Shown: positions 8,519 through 17,954, numbered from the stretch's first letter. The stretch is DNA of 64,000 nucleotides from Psychroflexus curvus (GCF_020164585.1 NZ_JAIQZF010000003.1:310001-374000), one strand, 5' to 3'. Numbers and translations: made by a program. The notes: generated by a model not told the origin, from the sequence alone.

Positions 8519-9361
8519 ATGAAAACAATTTTAACCGGATTAGCGTTAGCGATTTCAGTTTTTACTTATGCACAAGTAGAAACACCACAGCCTAGCCCTA
8601 ATTCTACATTTACGCAAGTCGTTGGACTTTCTGAAGTCAGTGTCGCTTACTCAAGGCCCTCTGCAAACGGAAGGACTATTTTCGGTGATCTTGTGCCTTA
8701 TGACAAAAAATGGAGAACAGGAGCTAACGAAAACACCATTATCACCTTTTCTGATGATGTAATGCTTGAAGGTCAGTCTCTTTCAGCAGGTAGTTACGCG
8801 ATCTATACCATTCCAAAAAAAGAGAGTTGGAATGTTTTCTTCTATGAAGAAATTCAAAACTGGGGTTTGCCTAAACTTTGGAATGAAGATGCTGTAGCAG
8901 CCATGGTCAATGTTCCTGTGAAAGAGTTAAATCACCATGTAGAGACATTTACCATAGGCATGGATAATATCAATCTCGATAAAGCTCATCTTAAAATATC
9001 CTGGGCAAAATCAATGGTGGAAGTGCCAATTTCATTTCCTACAGATGTACTGGTGATGGAAAATATTAATGCTGTCATGAGTGGACCAACGGCTACTGAT
9101 TATTTTAGTTCTGCAGTTTATTATCTGAATGCCGGTAAAGACCTTGAAAAAGCTGAAGAGTGGATTGAAAAAGCTATGGCAATGTCAGAAAATAAACCCT
9201 ATTGGATGTTAAGACAACAATCTTTAATTTATGCTGCCAATGCTAAAAAGGACAAAGCTATTGAAGCTGCAAAAGCCTCTTTAGCTGCTGCAAAAAAAGC
9301 AGGAAACGCAGATTACGTCAAGATGAATAAAGATTCCTTAAAAGAATGGAACGCAATGTAA
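8519..9361 (+). CDS. secreted DUF2911 protein
   Basis: This 280-residue protein starts with a signal peptide (residues 1-18, ending TYA) and then carries the DUF2911 domain, recognisable by VAYSRPSANGRTIFG, WRTGANENT and AGSYAIYTIP. The last 80 residues form helical TPR-like repeats (Ala/Lys-rich, KAEEWIEKAMAMS). DUF2911 proteins are common, exported and of unknown function in Bacteroidota. The gene stands alone, with a strong terminator right after the stop that lies inside the end of the convergent symporter gene. Confidence 0.9.
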   Translation: MKTILTGLALAISVFTYAQVETPQPSPNSTFTQVVGLSEVSVAYSRPSANGRTIFGDLVPYDKKWRTGANENTIITFSDDVMLEGQSLSAGSYAIYTIPKKESWNVFFYEEIQNWGLPKLWNEDAVAAMVNVPVKELNHHVETFTIGMDNINLDKAHLKISWAKSMVEVPISFPTDVLVMENINAVMSGPTATDYFSSAVYYLNAGKDLEKAEEWIEKAMAMSENKPYWMLRQQSLIYAANAKKDKAIEAAKASLAAAKKAGNADYVKMNKDSLKEWNAM

Positions 9362-9385
9362 TTTATAACAATAGCATTACCTTTT

Positions 9386-11083
9386 TTAGACCGACTCCAT
9401 GTGCTGAGTCGGTTTTTTTGTGAAAAACTGTATCAGAATGGCAATACCAGTTACGAGTGCACAGCCAAATAAATTCAACCATAAATAAGGCATCCAGTCT
9501 TCCGAATAGCCAATGATGACGATGATTTGGGTGAGTATAGCAGCAATAAACACAGCCCTGCTTTTTACGAAAGTGATAAAAAAGGCTAATAGAAAAATAC
9601 CTAATACATTACCATAGAATATCGAACCAATAATGTTTACCAGCTGAATTAAATTATCAAATAAACTAGCTGTACAGGCAAAGATGATGGCGAAAATCCC
9701 CCAGCCTAAGGTGAATAACTTAGTAGAATTGACATAGTGTTTTTCGCTAATGTTGCCTTTTTTGTTTCTTTTATAAAGATCTATAGTAGTTGTAGAAGCC
9801 AAAGCATTGAGCTCTGAAGCCGTAGAGGACATCGCCGCAGAGAGGATGACGGCCAGCAATAACCCAACCAGGCCTTTTGGCAAATTATTGAGGATGAAGT
9901 GGATAAAGACATAATCTTTATCGTTGGTTTCAATTTTTTCATCTACCACAGAAATAATGGCTTTAGCTTTATCTCTTAACTGAAATTCTGCAGTATTCAA
10001 CTCACTTAGTTGAGATTGTAAATTAGTGCTTTCTGAAGCAGAGGTTTCATCCGCAAATTTATTGGCCAGAACTTGTTTCTTGTCCTGAATGCTTTTGAGT
10101 TGGTCTTCTAAAGTTTCAAATTGGGAACTATATTTTGATTCCAAAACAGCTTCCTTCGCTGCTGGATTAAAGTTGATAGGCGAGTAGTTGAATTGGTAAA
10201 ACACAAAAACCATTACGCCAATGAGCAATATGAAAAATTGTAAAGGCACTTTTAAGATGGCATTAAAAATCAACCCCATTTGACTTTCTTTCAAACTTTT
10301 TCCGGAAAGGTAGCGTTGTACCTGACTTTGGTCGGTGCCAAAATAGGATAGGGCTAAAAAGCTACCTCCTATAATTCCACTCCAGAAGGTATAACGATTA
10401 TCGAAACTGAAAGAGAAATCCAATACATCTAATTTGTCATTGGCTCCAGCGATTTTCATGGCTTTGTTGAAGGTGATATCGTCTGGAAGAAAGGAGAAAA
10501 TCAAAACAAAGGTGGTGATTAAACCTAAAAATATAACAGCCATTTGCTGTTTTTGAGTCACATTCACTGCTTTTGTACCACCTGTGACCGTATAAATAAT
10601 CACTAAAATCCCTATAATGATATTCAGGTAAAATAAATTCCAGCCTAAAACTGCTGACAGGATAATGGATGGGGCATAAATGGTAATTCCAGCAGCCAGA
10701 CTCCTTTGAACTAAAAATAAACTAGCGGTAAGACTTCGGGTTTTTAAATCGAATCGAGATTCTAAATATTCGTAGGCCGTATAAACTTTGAGCCTGTGGT
10801 AAATCGGTAGGAAAACCAGGCAAATAATAATGATGGCAATTGGCAATCCAAAGTAAAATTGGACAAAGCCCATCCCATCGTGAAAGGCCTGACCGGGAGT
10901 GGATAAAAAGGTAATAGCGCTGGCTTGTGTAGCCATGACGGATAGTCCAACAGTCCACCAGCGCGATTGGTTGCCTCCTTTTATATAATCATCAACATTT
11001 GCGTTTTTTCTGGACTTTAAAGTGCCGTAGATAACGATAAAAGCAAGTGTTGCAAAAAGTATAATAAAGTCTATTGTCTCCAT
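9386..11083 (-). CDS. sodium:solute symporter (SSS family)
   Basis: The 565-residue membrane protein has about 13 hydrophobic helices and the SSS-family signatures GLSVMATQASAITFLSTPG in the first helices and AVILSAAMSSTASELNALAS later. A charged, coiled-coil-like insertion of about 80 residues (roughly 310-390) separates two helices. The solute is not predictable; many relatives carry sugars, sialic acid or amino acids. The gene start overlaps a 44-codon membrane-protein gene by 12 nt and follows a large PIG-L deacetylase gene, which suggests uptake of a deacetylated sugar, but this is inference. Confidence 0.9.
   Translation of the reverse strand: METIDFIILFATLAFIVIYGTLKSRKNANVDDYIKGGNQSRWWTVGLSVMATQASAITFLSTPGQAFHDGMGFVQFYFGLPIAIIIICLVFLPIYHRLKVYTAYEYLESRFDLKTRSLTASLFLVQRSLAAGITIYAPSIILSAVLGWNLFYLNIIIGILVIIYTVTGGTKAVNVTQKQQMAVIFLGLITTFVLIFSFLPDDITFNKAMKIAGANDKLDVLDFSFSFDNRYTFWSGIIGGSFLALSYFGTDQSQVQRYLSGKSLKESQMGLIFNAILKVPLQFFILLIGVMVFVFYQFNYSPINFNPAAKEAVLESKYSSQFETLEDQLKSIQDKKQVLANKFADETSASESTNLQSQLSELNTAEFQLRDKAKAIISVVDEKIETNDKDYVFIHFILNNLPKGLVGLLLAVILSAAMSSTASELNALASTTTIDLYKRNKKGNISEKHYVNSTKLFTLGWGIFAIIFACTASLFDNLIQLVNIIGSIFYGNVLGIFLLAFFITFVKSRAVFIAAILTQIIVIIGYSEDWMPYLWLNLFGCALVTGIAILIQFFTKKPTQHMESV
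9390..9419 (+). terminator. rho-independent terminator, inside the symporter 3' end
   Basis: ACCGACTC (9390-9397) pairs with GAGTCGGT (9406-9413) across an 8-nt loop and is followed by seven T. It lies 29 nt after the DUF2911 stop and overlaps the last codons of the convergent symporter gene. Confidence 0.8.
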
Positions 11084-11206
11084 GAAATCGCTTTAGTTTT
11101 GGAACCAATTCATGAATATATAAAACCCTAATATGTAAATCACATTACAAATGAGTATCCAGGTGTAAGCAGATTTCCAAACGTATTTTTGAGGTTTCTC
11201 AGACAT
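11072..11206 (-). CDS. 44-residue single-span membrane protein
   Basis: A short open frame begins with ATG at 11206, 1 nt after the PIG-L stop codon, and ends at 11072, 12 nt inside the symporter gene. The product has a charged N-terminus (MSEKPQKYVWKSAY), one hydrophobic helix (TWILICNVIYILGFYIF) and a short polar tail. Its tight placement between two co-oriented genes argues that it is translated and coupled to symporter synthesis. I do not recognise the family. Some SSS transporters have small helper proteins encoded next to them, so a symporter accessory role is a reasonable inference. Confidence 0.7.
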
Positions 11207-11207
11207 A

Positions 11208-13715
11208 TTACTCTATAGAAATTAAGTTGGCCATCAGTTTATAGGCTCCAGCAACTCCGGCAGGCAGCTCTCTAAAAAAGCTCAAACCTGTATAGATATA
11301 ATGTCCTTTTCCGTAGTTACCTATTAAAATACTACTGTCTTTTGGAGTTTCATTTTTATCATTCATAGATAAAATTGGGGTCAGTTCTTTAGACCATTGG
11401 TCAGGGAAGTAAAGGCCGCGTTCCTGAACCCAACCTTCAAAATCTTCTTTTACAATTTTATTTGGTGAATTGAGAACCGGATGTTCCGGGTTGATGAATC
11501 TTACTTCTGCTTTTTCTTCAGTCACTCGGTCTCGAGAAATTCGCATGCCGAAAGGAGCTATGTTTTCAGTTTTTAAGCCGCGGTTGGTGTTGTATTGAAC
11601 TAACATGGTTCCTCCGTTCTCAACAAAATCAAACAATACATCTTGCTTATAAGACAAGACATCGTAGATATTATAAACTCGAATTCCCATAATAGCCACA
11701 TCGAAATTTGCGAGCAATTCTTTAGTAATTGACTCTGCGGTAAATTCCTCAACATCAAACCCAAGATCTCTTAGATTGTCGGGTACACTTGAACCCGCGC
11801 CGTTAATGTAGGCTACTTTTTTATCGCTAATTTGGATATTGAGATTCACCAGTTTGGCTGTAGAGTTTTCTATAAGATTATGAGTGCCAATATGGTCGTA
11901 GTCGATGGTTGACACTTTTTTACGGAGGGTTTTGTCAGCCAATTTCAATTCTGGAGTAACTTTCACTTCTCCAAATGCAGTAGGTGTGACTTCAAAAGCA
12001 AAGGTTTTGCTTTCTCCCTTATTTTTCAAATTCACCTGTTGAACTCTGGGGGAGACGTTCCAGCCTTTAGGAATATTGAGTTCAAGTTGTCCGGATAAGT
12101 TTTTTGTAAAAGCTTTGACATTAACTTCGATTGTTTTTTTGTTGGAATTTTTGAACATATAAACCTCCTCTTCCATACTTAAAGAGGCTTCCGGTAAGAT
12201 TCCAAAGTCCTGATAAACTTCCCCTTTCACCGGATCATTATATTTGTAAATGAGTGGTTTTGTGATTTTAAAGGGTGTTCCATCAATATCAAATTCAAAA
12301 GTAAACAACAAAGGCTTTGGCGATTCAGGTAAGCCTATCAGTTTTCTATCGTTTACAGTGTAGAGTCCCAGTTTTGGCTGCTTTTCAAGCCAATAAGGTG
12401 TTGTGTAATTTTCTTCGGAACCTGTCTGCGTCACGCTGTCTGACAGGTTTAATTCGAACTGGCTTGAAAATTTGTAGTCCTTATTATTTTCAAGTAAAGT
12501 TGAGTTGATGTCCAGACTTCGACCAGACTGAGAAATTGACTTCAGATGAATTTCTTCAGGGCTTCTGTTGATCACTTCAAGTTCAATTTCAACTGCATCC
12601 CCTGGATTGGCATAAGGATTATCACTTCTTGCTTCTGTGAAAAGTCCCAAGGAAGCGGTTATGATAGATATGATTTGTTGACTCTTTTGAGTTCTCCAAA
12701 ACTCATCTTCAATGTTATCGATTAGGGTTTTGGCTTTAAGCAATTCCGGAACAGATTTCCAGGGCTGTCTAAAATCAAAATCGTCTTCTACCTGGTTTAG
12801 AATTTTTCCAATGGCTTTTCCTTCTGGAATACGATTCCAAGAGGTGTCAGTGCCTGCAAACGGATTATTCCCCTCAAGCTTATCGCCTTTGATAAGCTCG
12901 ATATATTCAATTTTATCTCCTCGAAAGCCAGTATTGCCAAAGCCCTGAGATTTGTGCTGACTTCTACTTAGAGCAGAAATTTCATTGTTGGATAAGCCTT
13001 CTAAAGGGTAGTAGGTATTGATTTCCAACTCGATTAAATTGGTTTTGTCAGCTTTTTCAAATGCCTCCTGACTGCCGTAAAACCACCAGGACGTATTAAA
13101 AAAAGCACGTTTTGGCGACCAGGGTTTTACGAATTCTAACTGATCAGTAAATTTATCTTTTTGGCCAGCAAGCTCAAAAGCTTCTGTACTTAAAATAGCC
13201 GATGACGTGTGATGCCCATGAGTGCTTCCTGAAGTTCTATGGTCGAACCTATTGATGATGACATCGGGTCTGTGTTTACGAATGGCCCATACCACATCTG
13301 AAAGAATTTTTTCTTTATCCCATAGTTCTAAAGTTTCCTCAGGTGTTTTAGAATACCCAAAATCAATAGCTCTGGAAAACCACTGCTGTCCGCCGTCAAT
13401 TCTCCTGGCGTTAAGCAATTCCTGTGTTCGAATTATGCCCAGCTTTTCACTTAGCTCAGATCCGATGAGATTTTGTCCGCCATCTCCTCTGGTAAGCGAT
13501 AGGTAGGTGGTTTTGGCATTGATGTCTTTGGAAAAATAAGTGATTAAGCTCGTGTTTTCATCATCGGGATGAGCTGCGATGTAAAGAACGTTTCCTAAGA
13601 AATTGAGGGCTTTGAGTTGCTGATATGTTTCAGAAGAGGATGGTTTTTTAGGTTCTTGAGCTGTACTGATAATGCTTATTACTAAAAAAAAACTACAAAC
13701 AATACTTTTTATCAT
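11208..13715 (-). CDS. large secreted PIG-L family deacetylase
   Basis: The 835-residue protein has a signal peptide (about residues 1-19) and a PIG-L/LmbE N-acetylglucosaminyl deacetylase domain with the zinc-binding AHPDDEN at residues 48-54, plus DGGQNLIG and a later HRTSGSTHGHH. The middle part resembles beta-sandwich domains, and the last 200 residues look like a ThuA/GATase-like alpha-beta fold (VAYINGAGSSVPDNL, GGTMLVQYN). Enzymes of this family remove acetyl groups from GlcNAc-type sugars; the substrate here is unknown. It heads a three-gene unit with the 44-residue protein and the symporter. Confidence 0.87.
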   Translation of the reverse strand: MIKSIVCSFFLVISIISTAQEPKKPSSSETYQQLKALNFLGNVLYIAAHPDDENTSLITYFSKDINAKTTYLSLTRGDGGQNLIGSELSEKLGIIRTQELLNARRIDGGQQWFSRAIDFGYSKTPEETLELWDKEKILSDVVWAIRKHRPDVIINRFDHRTSGSTHGHHTSSAILSTEAFELAGQKDKFTDQLEFVKPWSPKRAFFNTSWWFYGSQEAFEKADKTNLIELEINTYYPLEGLSNNEISALSRSQHKSQGFGNTGFRGDKIEYIELIKGDKLEGNNPFAGTDTSWNRIPEGKAIGKILNQVEDDFDFRQPWKSVPELLKAKTLIDNIEDEFWRTQKSQQIISIITASLGLFTEARSDNPYANPGDAVEIELEVINRSPEEIHLKSISQSGRSLDINSTLLENNKDYKFSSQFELNLSDSVTQTGSEENYTTPYWLEKQPKLGLYTVNDRKLIGLPESPKPLLFTFEFDIDGTPFKITKPLIYKYNDPVKGEVYQDFGILPEASLSMEEEVYMFKNSNKKTIEVNVKAFTKNLSGQLELNIPKGWNVSPRVQQVNLKNKGESKTFAFEVTPTAFGEVKVTPELKLADKTLRKKVSTIDYDHIGTHNLIENSTAKLVNLNIQISDKKVAYINGAGSSVPDNLRDLGFDVEEFTAESITKELLANFDVAIMGIRVYNIYDVLSYKQDVLFDFVENGGTMLVQYNTNRGLKTENIAPFGMRISRDRVTEEKAEVRFINPEHPVLNSPNKIVKEDFEGWVQERGLYFPDQWSKELTPILSMNDKNETPKDSSILIGNYGKGHYIYTGLSFFRELPAGVAGAYKLMANLISIE

Positions 13716-13778
13716 TTTTAAAAATTTAAATTAAAGATACAAGCCCAAATGTCTTAAGTATAGGAGTTTTTAATGCTT

Positions 13779-14324
13779 TTAACGGTCGATGTTTTCATTC
13801 CGTTCCATAATAGCGTCCTTTTTGAGCAAACTAATCGATTTTTGTAAAAAAAGATTATTAGGATAAGTGACTAATTCACCTTTTTCTGTCCTTAAGTGGA
13901 GTTGAAACGCTTTTATATCTTCAATAATAGCTGCAATAGGAAAATCTTTATCATGAATCTGTATCTTATCTCCAATTTTGTACGGAAAATAAAAAAACAT
14001 GATTATTCCGGATGTGATATTACTGAGTATGGACCAAATGGCGAAAAGGCCAATACCAATGACAGCGAAGATTGAAGAAAATATAACGGTTAATTCTCTT
14101 ACTTCCACACCCCAGATAAGAAGCAAGGAAAAAATTGCAATAAATGACACCAGGACATTGATATATTTATAGATAAGTCTTGTTCTGGCAAAGTTGAGTT
14201 CATCTCTCCTTGCAGTACGCTTAGCGGACTGCTTAAGCGCAAATCTCAGGAGCAATAATCCGAATACGACTATTGCAGTCCAGATGATTTGGTACTCGTA
14301 TGTAAAAAAAATGTCTTCTATCAT
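13779..14324 (-). CDS. small mechanosensitive channel (MscS family)
   Basis: The 181-residue protein has three membrane helices and the MscS pore and beta-domain pattern: FAVIGIGLFAIWSILSNITSG followed by FPYKIGDKIQI and TYPNNLFLQK. It ends soon after the beta domain, so it lacks the C-terminal alpha/beta cage domain of E. coli MscS. Such short forms occur in the family. It would release solutes on osmotic downshock. It is the last gene of a six-gene minus-strand operon, 3 nt after the lipoprotein gene. Confidence 0.86.
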   Translation of the reverse strand: MIEDIFFTYEYQIIWTAIVVFGLLLLRFALKQSAKRTARRDELNFARTRLIYKYINVLVSFIAIFSLLLIWGVEVRELTVIFSSIFAVIGIGLFAIWSILSNITSGIIMFFYFPYKIGDKIQIHDKDFPIAAIIEDIKAFQLHLRTEKGELVTYPNNLFLQKSISLLKKDAIMERNENIDR

Positions 14325-14327
14325 GTT

Positions 14328-15215
14328 TTATAAACCTAAACTGTCCCGTAAATGTAGGTATTTACTTGAATTTTGTTGCCAATATTTCGTCTTCAAAGTT
14401 TTGATTTTTGTTGCTGAAGAAATCAGCGTGTCTTTTGAATTGAATTCTATTTCTTTCCACTTTTCAATGGCATAAGGAAAGTTTTTTTCCTGGGAAATAG
14501 TCACAATCCTACCTAAATCCTTGTAAATAATATTGGTTTCGATAAATTTTCCTTCAGATTGTTTTAACTCTGCCTTATAACTTTTGAACTTTTTATGATT
14601 GAGTTGAAGGTAAGAAAAGTCAGGAAGAATTTCGTGCTCTCCAAGTTCTAGTTGCTTTGGGTTTATTCTTATTTGTATCCATATTTCGTTTTCTGATTGT
14701 GTGGGTTGGATTTCTAAAGCTGAATCTGCTTCCCCTTCAAAATAAGAATGGGCTTCTATTTCAAAGTTTTTCCTATGATTGAGCTGAGCGTAAGATTGCC
14801 CGCACCATTCCTGAACGCTTGAAGTTAATTTTAAAACAGGTGTTTTTTGTTCTAAAGGCAAAAAGACACTTTGCATAATGCTGTATGGATAAATTCCTGT
14901 GTTGAATTTCTTTAGTGAATTCAATTTCATGACTGAAATGCTGCTTTCAGATGGAGAATCGGCTTTCACCTGAGCGTCTTTTAAAAAATCTTCGGTAACG
15001 AAAATCATCATGGCTTTTCCCTTTCTTTTTTCCCCGTAGCGGTAAAACTCCAAGTCATAACTCGTCAATTCAGCTTTGCCATCGAACCAATAGGATTTGA
15101 ATTCTGAAGCTAAATTTCTTTTGTTTTTAGTCTCTTCTTTTGATTTTAGTTCTGATTTTACTCCCATTTCGCAACTTGTAAAGAAAGCAATTAACAGAAT
15201 TAATGCATATTTCAT
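14328..15215 (-). CDS. predicted lipoprotein of unknown function
   Basis: The 295-residue protein starts with a lipoprotein signal (KYALILLIAFFTSC), with lipidation expected at Cys15. The rest is a soluble, mostly beta-type sequence with no motif that I recognise. Homologous genes next to maf in relatives have sometimes been labelled septum formation inhibitor, but this sequence lacks the Maf motifs and the label would be an error of position. It lies 5 nt downstream of the real maf gene and 3 nt upstream of the mscS-like gene. Confidence 0.75.
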   Translation of the reverse strand: MKYALILLIAFFTSCEMGVKSELKSKEETKNKRNLASEFKSYWFDGKAELTSYDLEFYRYGEKRKGKAMMIFVTEDFLKDAQVKADSPSESSISVMKLNSLKKFNTGIYPYSIMQSVFLPLEQKTPVLKLTSSVQEWCGQSYAQLNHRKNFEIEAHSYFEGEADSALEIQPTQSENEIWIQIRINPKQLELGEHEILPDFSYLQLNHKKFKSYKAELKQSEGKFIETNIIYKDLGRIVTISQEKNFPYAIEKWKEIEFNSKDTLISSATKIKTLKTKYWQQNSSKYLHLRDSLGL

Positions 15216-15220
15216 AGGTT

Positions 15221-15802
15221 TTAGTTTAAGAGTGAAAGTTCAGTGTAAACCTTATGAATCGGAAACCCCATTACGGTGTAAAACGACCCTTTTATTTCTG
15301 AAATGCCTACCTGTCCAATCCATTCTTGAATGCCGTAAGCTCCAGCTTTATCAAAAGGCTGGTAAGTGTGAATGTAATGCCAGATTTCATCTTCAGTAAG
15401 CGATTTGAATCTTACTTGAGTAGTGTCATAAAAAGTTTCAGTTTTTTCTGTTGTCTTTATGCAGAATGATGAAATGACTTCGTGAGTGGTATTGGAAAGG
15501 GATTGCAGCATTTCAAAAGCTTCCTCACTATCACTAGGCTTGTTGAGGGCCTTGTCCTGGTGCCAAACGATAGTGTCACCTGTAATAAGAACGTCATTTG
15601 GTTTCAAATCATCAAACTGCTCAGCTTTTAGTTGGGCCAAATAATCACTGATTTCGTGATGTTTCAATTTATGGCTAAAGACTTCATCTACAGACCGGAG
15701 TTCAACTTCAAAATCCACGCCTATGGATTTCAGAATTTCCTGACGTCTTGGCGAACCCGAAGCTAAAATAACGCGCTTGTTTTTTAAATTGTTTAAATTC
15801 AT
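15221..15802 (-). CDS. maf: Maf-like nucleoside triphosphate pyrophosphatase
   Basis: Maf/YhdE proteins hydrolyse non-canonical or m5-type nucleoside triphosphates to monophosphates. The family signature is present at the N-terminus (ILASGSPRRQEIL), followed by LITGDTIV with the catalytic acidic residue, and by YGIQEW. I take the ATG at 15802, which gives 193 residues and an ATGA overlap with the upstream prenyltransferase stop. An upstream ATG at 15829 would overlap that gene by 31 nt. It belongs to the six-gene operon. Confidence 0.93.
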   Translation of the reverse strand: MNLNNLKNKRVILASGSPRRQEILKSIGVDFEVELRSVDEVFSHKLKHHEISDYLAQLKAEQFDDLKPNDVLITGDTIVWHQDKALNKPSDSEEAFEMLQSLSNTTHEVISSFCIKTTEKTETFYDTTQVRFKSLTEDEIWHYIHTYQPFDKAGAYGIQEWIGQVGISEIKGSFYTVMGFPIHKVYTELSLLN

Positions 15803-16692
15803 AGAATTAAAAATGTCAGCATGGAACAAATTCCGGTTAAAAATACGAGTTTCAAATGGAAACTGATTTTTTTATAATCCTTTTCGGAAGTTGCTTCCAA
15901 AACTTTTTTTGAAATGAGGATTAAAGGTAAGATAACAAGTGTGAAGACATAAAATATGACCACGTTCAAATTCAGGAAATAGCTTAAAACAATGGATAGT
16001 AAAACCAGAATGATGGAGGTTATCAATCCAAATATGACATAATTGGTTCGTTTTTTTCCAATTAGAATGGGTAAAGTTTTCATTTTACAGAAATAATCTC
16101 CTTTCATATCTTCTATGTCTTTAATCAATTCCCTGCTTAAATTCAGAAGAAAAGCAAGGAAAGCATAAACGCCAAGGGTAAAGAAAACCACTGGATTTTG
16201 GTGTTCATCTACCAAGGCTGTTCCGAGACAAAATATACTTGAACCTACAAGTAAGCTTACGAGGATATTTCCAATAACTGCTAATCTTTTTAGCCAGATA
16301 GAATAGGCGGCAAGCGCAAGTGGAGAAAAAACGATAATGTAAAACACAAGTCCGATATGCTCAAAAGAATGCGTTAAAAAAAGATAAAATGCCAGACTAA
16401 GACCTAGCGCATTGGTGAAAAAATAAAGCAGTAAAGCACTTTGTCTTGTAATCACTTTATCAATTATAAGTTGTTTGGGTTTGTTGATACTGTCTGTCGT
16501 AACATCGAAAAAGTCATTGATGATATTTCCGCCTGCAGCGATGCAGAGAATTGACACGACAAGTACACTGTAAGGAACTAAACCCATTTGGACAATAGCG
16601 CCAAACCCAGTGACCAAAGCAAATCTTATAAGTAGAGCCGAAAAAACAAGAATCAGTAAATTTTTCCATCTTATAAGATTGAGAATGCGCAT
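15799..16692 (-). CDS. UbiA-family prenyltransferase
   Basis: This 297-residue protein with about nine membrane helices has the two acidic prenyl-diphosphate-binding motifs of the UbiA family: NDFFDVTTD and DIEDMKGD. Flavobacterial relatives are annotated as geranylgeranylglycerol-phosphate geranylgeranyltransferase, an ether-lipid enzyme. I see nothing that proves this substrate, and menaquinone-type or other acceptors remain possible. It lies between kdsC and maf in the operon, with a 4-nt overlap to maf. Confidence 0.85.
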   Translation of the reverse strand: MRILNLIRWKNLLILVFSALLIRFALVTGFGAIVQMGLVPYSVLVVSILCIAAGGNIINDFFDVTTDSINKPKQLIIDKVITRQSALLLYFFTNALGLSLAFYLFLTHSFEHIGLVFYIIVFSPLALAAYSIWLKRLAVIGNILVSLLVGSSIFCLGTALVDEHQNPVVFFTLGVYAFLAFLLNLSRELIKDIEDMKGDYFCKMKTLPILIGKKRTNYVIFGLITSIILVLLSIVLSYFLNLNVVIFYVFTLVILPLILISKKVLEATSEKDYKKISFHLKLVFLTGICSMLTFLIL

Positions 16693-16711
16693 AAAACTTA
16701 GAGATCTAGGC

Positions 16712-17215
16712 TTAATACTTCCATTTTCCCTGAGTTTTCATCACTTGCTCGATGAGGTCTCTCACGCAGCCCTCGCCGCCTTTTTTGTGAGAAACATATC
16801 CAGAAATAGCTTTTACTTCAGGAACTGCATCTTGTGGACAGGTAGGCAGTCCTACCATTTTCATAGGATAAATGTCTGGAATATCGTCTCCCATATAAGT
16901 GACGTGTTCAGGTTTGATGTCATAAACATCCAGAAATTCTTCCAGACATTCCACTTTATCCGCAACTCCCAAACGAATATTGGTTATGCCCAGATCTTTG
17001 AGTCTTGTTTTAACCATTTCATTGGTGCCACCAGATATGACGATGATTTCGTATCCGGCTTTTAAAGCTTCTTTGACTACAAACCCGTCCTTAACATTCA
17101 TGGTTCTTATGAGTTCACCAGTAGAAGAAACTTGAAGTGAGCCGTTGGTGAATACGCCGTCAACATCAAAGGCAAAGGTTGTAATTTGGTTAAGCAGTTC
17201 TTTATAATTTGTCAT
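16712..17215 (-). CDS. kdsC: KDO-8-phosphate phosphatase (HAD family)
   Basis: KdsC removes the phosphate from KDO 8-phosphate, the step after KdsA. The 167-residue protein is a capless HAD phosphatase with the catalytic FDVDG (Asp17 and Asp19), the conserved MNVKDG, the Thr/Ser motif region VISGG and the metal-binding MGDDIPD. This size and motif set match the KdsC subfamily. Its start overlaps the end of the DUF2520 gene by 14 nt. Confidence 0.93.
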   Translation of the reverse strand: MTNYKELLNQITTFAFDVDGVFTNGSLQVSSTGELIRTMNVKDGFVVKEALKAGYEIIVISGGTNEMVKTRLKDLGITNIRLGVADKVECLEEFLDVYDIKPEHVTYMGDDIPDIYPMKMVGLPTCPQDAVPEVKAISGYVSHKKGGEGCVRDLIEQVMKTQGKWKY

Positions 17216-17954
17216 GTTTTTGTAGGATTGATTGTGTGATTAATTGATAAATATCTTTCTGGTTTTGGTTTTGAAGCTGACTCAAATGTCTTTTAATAGT
17301 GCTTTCGTCATTTCTTATGGCAGGACCGGTTTGAACTTTAGAAGGCGAATTGGTTTGAACCTTTGCAGAGGTTTCTCGAATCAAAGCTTTCAAAATATCA
17401 AAAGGCATGTCATCATCCTTGCAAATACTTTCACCAATTGCATACAGATGGTTGGTAAAATTGCAAACAAAAACAGCCGCAAGGTGTAAAGTTTGACGCT
17501 GAGCTGAACTAATCTCAAAAACTTCAGAAGAAATACAGCTGGCGATTGTTTTTAAAATCTTTAAATTTTCCTCTGAATTTGCCTCCAGACAGAAGGGGAT
17601 TTTAGAATAGTTGAGTTTAGACTCTTTAGAAAAAGTTTGAAGCGGATAAAACACTGCTGAATTTAATGCTTTTAAAATAGATTGACTACCGGAGGTATGT
17701 GCAATGATACCTGACTTAGTTTGAATTTGCTCAGCGATAGATTCGATCACATCATCCTTTAAGCAGAGCAGATACATGTCAGCTTCAATCAATTCAGATA
17801 AATCTGTGGTAGTTGCGGCCGACTTTTCAAAAGCTTTTAAAGATTCAGGTTGATGATTATAAACCTGAACCACAGAACATTTTTCCGATGCTTGAAAGGC
17901 TTGAAACATATGACTAGCTACATTACCTGCACCTAGAATAACTATTGAATACAT
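17202..17954 (-). CDS. Rossmann-fold DUF2520 protein
   Basis: The 250-residue protein has an N-terminal NADP-type Rossmann motif (ILGAGNVASHMFQAF) and a helical C-terminal DUF2520 domain (LHLAAVFVCNFTNHLYAIGE). This resembles NADP-dependent 2-hydroxyacid or F420-type oxidoreductases and ketopantoate-reductase-like proteins, but the reaction is unknown. It is the first gene of the operon running through kdsC, the prenyltransferase, maf, the lipoprotein and mscS. A minus-strand TACCTTTG box stands 26 nt upstream. Confidence 0.85.
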   Translation of the reverse strand: MYSIVILGAGNVASHMFQAFQASEKCSVVQVYNHQPESLKAFEKSAATTTDLSELIEADMYLLCLKDDVIESIAEQIQTKSGIIAHTSGSQSILKALNSAVFYPLQTFSKESKLNYSKIPFCLEANSEENLKILKTIASCISSEVFEISSAQRQTLHLAAVFVCNFTNHLYAIGESICKDDDMPFDILKALIRETSAKVQTNSPSKVQTGPAIRNDESTIKRHLSQLQNQNQKDIYQLITQSILQKHDKL

